A DNA stretch of 64,000 bases. Origin: Cytidiella melzeri (taxonomy: Eukaryota; Basidiomycota; Agaricomycetes; Polyporales; Irpicaceae). Below are positions 57,827 to 64,000 of this stretch, piece by piece (positions within the stretch are counted from its first letter, which is position 1; each line of letters starts with the position of its first letter). Both the position numbers and the translations under genes were made by a program. Location: contig JABYQR010000001.1 of assembly GCA_022592445.1 (NCBI GenBank), positions 248,001 to 312,000 of the forward strand. Reading direction: 5' to 3'. The notes beneath the pieces were generated by a model. The model ran no database searches and was not told the DNA's origin. It saw only the letters and a list, made by a program, of their open reading frames with translations.

Positions 57827-58908
57827 GACAAGATTCAGTATCAGGAAAAAAAGAACGCCCACCTCCAGCCGCATGCTGAACGTCGCGGGAAAGAGGGGAA
57901 GACGTTACCTAGCACTATGCAATTCCCTCGATGATCTTATAAGGCAGAAACAATTGCAAATGACTCAGTTTGTGTATGCAATTACTGGCTATCATATCGT
58001 CTATGTGCCATTACAAGAAATAGCTATTCCTGATCAAAGTGGTTGAGCGGTAGTACACAGAACAAACAGCGGTGCAATTTCCTTACCGACACTTTTTCCT
58101 CCCCGACATCAGCATGAGGCCCTCCTGACACTCTTGGATCACCTAATTGGAGGACTCCGGTAGCAGATACTCCGCTACCGTGAGTTGGAAAGTGGGTGGG
58201 GAGGACTCCGGTAGCAGATGCTCCGCTACCGTGAGTTGAAATGTGGGTGGGGAGGACTCCGGTAGCAGATGCTCCGCTACCGTGAGTTGGAATGTGGGTG
58301 GTGGATGGTTGTGGTGGTCACTTATCCAAAGAGATCCAGTAACTCGACGTGGCGAATACATTCACCGACGAGAGCACCACTCGGAGAGGAAACGGTAAGG
58401 AGGCTAGGCTTGATGGAATGTGGGTGGTAGTGATGGTGGTAATGATGAGAGCGAAGGAAAAGGTGGTAGGAGTAGTGGTGGTGGTGGGGGGGGGTTGGCG
58501 TTGCAGGAGGAGGACTCGTGGTGTGGTCGCCGTGGTACGTGGTGGTGGCAGCGAGAGTGGTTTAGGCGCCTGAGAAATGTTGGGCGCTCACGAAATCAGC
58601 GCCGCCACCTGCAATCAACACGTCCCCCAGGCTCGATAGGCCTGAGTAACTTGCTTGTAAATTACTCTTAGCCACAACAGGCTGATATAAGCTATGACGG
58701 TAGTACTCTATGAACCTTGCGTAGAGTAGAATTGCATATGAAAGACGTACAAGCTATGCGCGCTACACCATCATCTATATATGGACCACAAAATCCCACG
58801 CTCCCTCATGAGCAATGAAATCAGTATCGGCGACGCGGGAATTTCCCGATGCTTTACCGCATACAGTGGCCGCTCACCGTTTTCCTTTGCTCTTCAACCA
58901 TCACCATT
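57827..58908. other. Divergent intergenic region with tandem repeats
   Basis: Lies between the Plavaka and DUF6698 starts. It holds a three-copy 51-bp repeat (58149-58301) and G/T-rich low-complexity sequence (58300-58570). No gene is supported. Confidence 0.45.
58149..58301. repeat. 51-bp tandem repeat, three copies, each with a hairpin
   Basis: Units start at 58149, 58200 and 58251 with GGAGGACTCCGGTAGCAGAT and differ at only a few bases. Each has the inverted pair CGGTAGC / GCTACCG separated by 9 nt. The minus strand is open through all copies as a 17-residue repeat (PPTFQLTVAEHLLPESS). Confidence 0.9.
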
Positions 58909-60632
58909 ATGCCTCCTGTACGACCTTGCTTTCCTCCACGACCTACTCCTGTTCGGCATGCCAATACCCAACTAGCACAAACAGGCAATAGACCTCCAAG
59001 AGACATATCACCCGATGCGCAATCAGAAGCAGAGCAACAAGCTGAACAACCTCGGGCTCAACGTCCTCCTCGATCTCAGCAGGCTCCTCCTCAACCGTCT
59101 TCTCGGGTGCCCCCTCAAACTGTACTGGCAGATGAGCAGCCTGAGGAAGAGGATGCATTTGCGTCTGCCCGGCGCAAAGATATCATTAATTGTCTGGATG
59201 ATGCAAAAGCACGAAAGTAAGCCCTTCTCACACTCAATCATATATTCTGCTGATACTCCTGATACACCACAGCACGTCGTTACATTGGAGAAAGTTCAAC
59301 ATGAACGCGCGATGGGTTCAGCGCCTGCTTGGACCCGGCGTCGAGATTTACAAGGTTCTCACATACGGCCCTTACTGCACTGAGGTCGATGGAGAGCTTC
59401 CAGCTCTTGACGCGCATGGGGGACGATTTATGAAGAACCTGTGCGTATACGTCTGTTTCTTACTACGCGCATACAGTTACATACAAGCATGTGATAGCAA
59501 ACCCTCACAGCGTACAAAGCTTGGACGCCAGTATGAGCTCCTGTTCGATCTCTTTCCCGACTTTGAGACAGACCTGGAATATTACGCTGCTGACCCTGAT
59601 GTGATGGAAAGTCTGAAGAAATTTGTGAGTAACTACACTTGCTTTGTACGCATATATGCACTTGCTATTTTGATTTCAGTTAACAGCAGCCAGCGACGAC
59701 GGTCGCGCCGATGATTGCAAAACTCTCAAGGACGGCGTATTGAACTACATCCCATCTCCACCGGTTGGCACTGAATTGCTCACTGTTGGGAACACCAAGA
59801 CTGCACGTGGATGGATGCACTACTCAACTGCGCGTTTCCTGTCGCCGCGCGACATGCTAGCAGAGTTTGACGAGGATCCAGAAAAGTCAGGTTTGTTTTT
59901 CCTTTGGTGCTTGTGTGCTCACCGTCATCCGCAGGTTTTGTGCCGATGTTCTCGAGGGTCGCAAAATACTTGAAGGCGGAGAGTTCATGGCATTCATGTA
60001 TGACCTAGATGATGCAGGATTTCCGACCAAACTAGATGCAGGCCTTTTGCGCAGCCCGTTTTTACTTTCGGTATGTCACGGCCACGCTCACGGACTTTGC
60101 TGATATTGTCCGTATTAGGTGTTTCGTCATATTTTCACCGGAAAGTCATCTGCGTTGAAGAAGACCCCGGGCCCTGCTGGTGTTGGTCGCCGTCCTATTG
60201 CAGTCGCTGCAAAGCGGGACAGAGTCTCACCTGAGATGATCGCTTGGGCAGCTGTTATGGTAAGTGAGTCTGTCGTTTCATGAATGATGCTCATCATTCT
60301 TCATTAGGGTTATTATGCGTTAAGTAGCCAACCAAACTGGTCTGTTCACGATGGCACGATTGATCTGCGTGTCTTATGGGACGCCGTCTTGAACCTCTTC
60401 AAAAATTCCCAGTCCGTATGGGCAGTCGAGACTTTACAATGGTGGAACCTGTACGTTTTTTTGTTGCTCTTCTCTGAAGCTGTACAACGTTCACATGCTC
60501 TTTAGAAACGTCTGGGGTCCTTCAGCCGTGGATATCGACGAACGTTGTCAGCAGCCACAACGTAAGACACTGGCAGAGCAAATTACGGAGCAGCGTGCCG
60601 CGGCTCAACAGGAATCCGATGTCTCTGACTAA
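58909..60632 (+). CDS. DUF6698 protein
   Basis: The ATG at 58909 starts MPPVRPCFPPRPTPVRHANT, a Pro/Gln-rich tail. After an intron (about 59216-59271) comes TSLHWRKFNMNARWVQRLL. The DUF6698 core follows over five or six short introns: YELLFDLFPDFETDLEYYA, KDGVLNYIPSPPVGTELL, TARGWMHYSTARFLSPRDML, ILEGGEFMAFMYDLDD, LLRSPFLLSVFRHIFTGKSS and MGYYALSSQPNWSVHDG. The protein ends AAQQESDVSD. DUF6698 proteins are multicopy in agaricomycetes, lie often among transposons, and have no established function. The frame is intact. It diverges from the Plavaka gene and may be cargo of the same element (inference). Confidence 0.8.
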
Positions 60633-61330
60633 CGGTAATTGTGCCAATGGTTGGTTGCTCACGCTCTTTGCTTCCGACTGACACAATGTTCTAGAATCTG
60701 TGCACGAACAAATCCTCGTAACCAACTGCAACACTCATGTCTTCATCTTGCTCAAATCACGACGCCTCGCATGCTTCTCTTTGAACAGCACCACCGGATC
60801 CTGTCTCGACTACTCTGCTGTATTCTCAAGTCTCGTATGGATCGACGCTATCGAACAGCTCCTCGCATTACTGTATTATTCCGTCTCAATTTCGTTCTCT
60901 TGCGCGCTCTGCATCACTCGGACAATGTCTCTCATACTGTATCGTAGCCATAGCAATAGATGGACAACAATAATATTCATAGCCATGCTGTATAATGTGC
61001 CCTGGTATCTGCGCGACCAATCCCCAACCAGCTGCCTGGGGCCGCTACCCAACCTACAGTAGATCATGCTTACCTAGGTTGATCGACGAAGATCATACTT
61101 ACCATGGTTTATCAACGTTTCGCACCTTGGCAGGCTTGATCTTACTTTATCAACTTATTCAAAGATTAGGATGGTTTTCTCTAACTTTTCCGTTCTGTAA
61201 ATTGCTGATCTGTCGTGCTACCGTTGACAATCGCAGATCTTTTTAGATAATCAGAATGTTTTTCCTGCGATGAACGTCCTTCCTTTTTTGGAGGTCACGT
61301 GTAGTCACGTGTAACTCACGGCATGTCGGC
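60633..61330. other. Intergenic, no gene seen
   Basis: The 3' region of the DUF6698 gene and promoter region of NDUFS6. ACCTAGGTTGATC (61072-61084) resembles the reverse complement of GATCAACCAGGT at 52533. No gene is supported. Confidence 0.4.
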
Positions 61331-62063
61331 ATGGAAGTGGCCGAGATAGCGATTGTAGTGGGTCGATGGCGGTTCGACTCGCAGTTCGCGAGCGCAACTT
61401 GCTCGCCCAGTGAACACCGTGACTCAGACGCAACTCAGACGCGACGCCAGTGTCCTTTGGCTCGCTTGGCCTCTTCCTCCTCTTCAGTCCCATCCGCTGT
61501 CTCTTCACCTTCAACGGTCGCTCCCCAATCACCCAACTACGCTTCGCCATGGTCAACTAGCCAGACACCCCGTCCTCAAGGACGCTCCGGTCCTCGCTTT
61601 GAGCAGACCGCGATGGAACTGCAGCCGATGCCGCTGAGCGCAATGGAGTTAATTGCGAACGAACCTATCAGAGTTGTCAAGGGCAGGAAAGCTGTATGCG
61701 ACGGCGGTATGTCTGTGAGCTCACCTGATGTACAGCACGCAATAACTCTTGTTGTTTTCTGCAGGTGTGGGCCCTCTTGGACACCCGAAGAGATTCATCC
61801 ACTTGGTGCGTTACGGACCGTATGTGGTTGCTAGTGAAATTTGGCTAACGAGAGTACTTAGGACAAGCCTGGTCCAAGGCCATGCGGGTAGGCACACGAG
61901 TCTACATTGCGCTTTCTGACAGCTGTTGCAGAATCCTTGCTGGCCCGTATTTACAGATACTGGTGAGCTTACTGCATCCTACTCGCCGTCTTCACTTGTT
62001 CTGACCAAGTGTTGCAGTGGCATCCGCTACGAACAAGCACCGCATCATGGGCACGAGCATTAG
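61331..62063 (+). CDS. NDUFS6: NADH:ubiquinone oxidoreductase 13-kDa Fe-S-associated subunit (complex I)
   Basis: NDUFS6 is a zinc-binding accessory subunit at the complex I N-module/Q-module junction in mitochondria. Blocks PRFEQTAMELQPMPLSAMEL, EPIRVVKGRKAVCDGG, GPLGHPKRFIHL and DKPGPRPCG are typical. Exons are 61331(?)-61706, 61765-61805, 61862-61887, a 6-nt microexon 61957-61962 and 62018-62063. The microexon ATACTG joins TGCGG to TGGCATCCGC and yields CGYCGIRYEQ, the zinc-ligand motif. Alternatives that skip or extend it break this motif. The end APHHGHEH is histidine-rich. The start is uncertain: ATG 61331 gives a poor mitochondrial presequence, and an upstream exon may exist. Confidence 0.85.
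61403..61451 (+). repeat. 49-bp direct repeat, copy 1 (5' coding part of NDUFS6)
   Basis: TCGCCCAGTGAACACCGTGA through GACGCCAGT recurs at 62075-62123 with two mismatches. Here it would code SPSEHRDSDATQTRRQ near the N-terminus. Confidence 0.9.
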
Positions 62064-62074
62064 CACCGCTTCTC

Positions 62075-62123
62075 TCGCCCAGTGAACATCGTGACTCGGA
62101 CGCAACTCAGACGCGACGCCAGT
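62075..62123 (+). repeat. 49-bp direct repeat, copy 2 (just past the NDUFS6 stop)
   Basis: 47 of 49 bases match copy 1, and the surrounding bases differ. It begins 12 nt after the NDUFS6 stop codon. Confidence 0.9.
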
Positions 62124-62443
62124 TCTCCTCTCGTGCTACCACCACCATGGAATTCTCCTCTATTCGCTTGCATGCGAGCACGACAGACCTTGCCTTTTAC
62201 CCGTGCGCACGCGGGTTTATCGCAGAACCCTGCTCACTCGCGCTCAGCAACCCAATCCGCCCTTACTCTCATGGATTTCCCACCAGTCTCGTGGTGCATG
62301 GGCTTTGACAAAAACCAGGGTTTCGTCTCGCTGACTCTCGCAGCACGGTTGTGAGCTGCAACCCGGGCAGATGAGGGTGAGCAGGTCGGTTGTAGACCCA
62401 TCCTCGATAGTTCAATAATGTAGCTGCGCCTATTATTACAATT

Positions 62444-64000
62444 CTAATGTACACCATAAGACTCCCTCCGCTTTTGTGCACGTTTCTCAACCGGTGGTGC
62501 CATGATAGCTGGGTAAGTACGCTGCTTCGTGCGAAGAGATCGCGGCAGTGGCGACAGACTGGGAGGATATGAATAAGGAGGGCTGTCTACATGAAGCTCT
62601 ACATGAAGCATCCGGTCGAGCTGTCCAACAATGCCCTTCAAACTCGAGCGTAAATATTGTGCGCGTTGGATATCGGCATCTGTAGCAGTTTCGAGATCAG
62701 CTTTGCTCAGCCACTCACTAAGCTGCTCGAGTTTGGGTGTGACCTTTTCAAGGTCATGAAAGGTACGTGCGATAGTTTGCTCGTTTAATGCTTGCTGATT
62801 TGAACGCTCGAGTTCTGCGAAGTCACCACCATATGCTGGCCTATCAGATGTAGCGACAGAAGATGTGCCGTCCTCGTCCTCGTCTTCCACAGGCTCTGGT
62901 GTGGTATAGCCAGACTCCCCATCAGTGGTGTATTCGGTATCCGCACCAACGTTGAACGCATCTTCACTGGCATCTATATGCAGGTCATCACTCACTGGCG
63001 CAACCAAGATTTCTCTGCTCGACGAGTCAAGATCTGCACTTTCACGCACAATCTCGTTTATTGCGAGTGAGGCTCGAGTGATTGGATCGAGAGTAAAGGG
63101 TGTAGAGGGCTCGGGGGACTCAGAGGATTGGGAGATGGGTACAGCTGCGCTTGACTGCCCATTGCTGACCGCCATGCATTCAGAAGCCTCTCGAGGATGT
63201 CTGTGTCGTACCCGGCAGCAGTTTTCTGATTCGAAGCCGGTGCAGAAAATAGAAGGAACGCGAGAGGCACTCCGCGATTTGCCTCGTCGATGCCCATCAC
63301 AATGAAGAGCAACATCTTCTTGTCACTAATCCCGAACGTCCCATCAAGAAGTACCTGGTTGTGATGTCCATACTTCCACGCCGCAGCTTTCATCTCTGAC
63401 GTTGCTATACAGACTTCGAGACGTCCTTCGTGTTTGGTTCTCGGCACATAATGGAAGATCGCTTTCTTGAGTGTCTCGTTGAACTGCGGTGAGTCTCGAT
63501 CAAGCCACTCATGAAGGTTAATGTGGTCTTTCTGAACAATCTTCACTCCTCGTAGCCGATGAAATTGTCGATAGAGCGAGCGGTTGTCCTTGCCAACGAG
63601 AAGCCAGCGATATCGAGATGTAGCGAGGTCCCGAGGCATCTCTTTATAACCGTGAGTTGCAAACAGCTCTCGGTTTACCCTCTTGACTTCCTCCAGAGAG
63701 ACTCCAGCTTTTAGACGTCGAAGTGCATCTTCATATACCGAAGGATGTACTGGCCAAACAGGTGATCGTGAAATGGGGCTGGTACGGCAGTCTTCGTTAT
63801 GCTCAAGATAGCCTCGGATTAGGATTACGCGGTGAGTCTGAGTGTAATACAGTATCTCGCAGTGTGCTAAACACCCGGTCGAGTCAAAGGGGTTTTTACG
63901 CTTTGTAGAGCCGCGCTCGGTATGGTTATAGCCACACGAGCTTTCATGTCCAGTAAGACAGCATTCTTATAGGACAACAAGGCCGGGCTCACCATTGATA
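62444..64000 (-). pseudogene. MULE-type transposase, damaged, running off the right edge
   Basis: Read from the edge: Cys/His-rich ECCLTGHESSCGYNH after an in-frame TAA, HCEILYYTQTHRVILIRGYL, VSLEEVKRVNRELFATHGY and then the MULE core block VLLDGTFGISDKKMLLFIVM with DEANRGVPLAFLLFSAPAS. This part stops near 63180. A different frame then gives an acidic linker and a C-terminal block (EQTIARTFHDLEKVTPKLEQ ... IVGQLDRMLHVELH) ending MAPPVEKRAQKRRESYGVH. The usual several hundred residues between the core and C-terminus are missing, so an internal deletion with frameshift is likely. It converges on NDUFS6. Confidence 0.65.

Overview
The window looks like nuclear DNA of a mushroom-forming basidiomycete (Agaricomycetes). 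Genes carry many short GT-AG introns of about 45-70 nt, and the accessory families are typical of that group: NACHT-WD40, DUF6535, DUF6589 and DUF6698 proteins, and Plavaka transposase. No prokaryotic, organellar, tRNA, rRNA or CRISPR feature was recognised.

Layout. Positions 1-9.6 kb are a compact housekeeping block: the tail of an unknown gene, RRP5 (minus strand), a membrane-anchored fucosyltransferase-like protein, and SF3A2/PRP11, whose first two coding exons are 4 and 8 nt. Positions 10.2-20.5 kb are retrotransposon ground: a complete but dead Ty1/copia element (two 170-bp LTRs, 5-bp target duplication GATGG), then a decayed Ty3/gypsy element whose RNase H is split by a 669-bp solo LTR (target duplication GCATC).

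The most interesting structure is at 21,552-30,664. A 9.1-kb element has inverted terminal repeats of about 130-150 bp and a perfect 9-bp target-site duplication (AGACTTGCC). It carries two converging genes, a RecQ-type helicase and a DUF6589 protein. Both are now pseudogenes. The helicase is interrupted by a 1.85-kb insertion that carries its own 175-codon cysteine-rich gene, and the DUF6589 gene by a 792-bp solo LTR. Removing each insertion plus one copy of its target duplication restores the host reading frame at the joint.

Positions 31.3-45.1 kb hold a DUF6535 membrane protein and a NACHT-WD40 (NLR-like) gene. A LINE with an intact 1,282-aa ORF2 has inserted into the WD40 exon with a 14-bp target duplication. 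The WD40 frame now runs into the truncated LINE ORF1, predicting a NACHT-WD40-zinc-knuckle chimera, and the original C-terminus is stranded beyond the LINE.

Positions 45-49 kb have no gene I can support. After that come a PB1-domain protein, a near-intact Plavaka transposase, a divergent DUF6698 gene, the complex I subunit NDUFS6 (with a 6-nt microexon inside its zinc-ligand motif) and, at the right edge, a damaged MULE-type transposase that continues outside the window. Housekeeping genes are intact, while nearly all mobile elements carry nonsense codons consistent with C-to-T decay; the LINE and Plavaka ORFs are the exceptions and look young.
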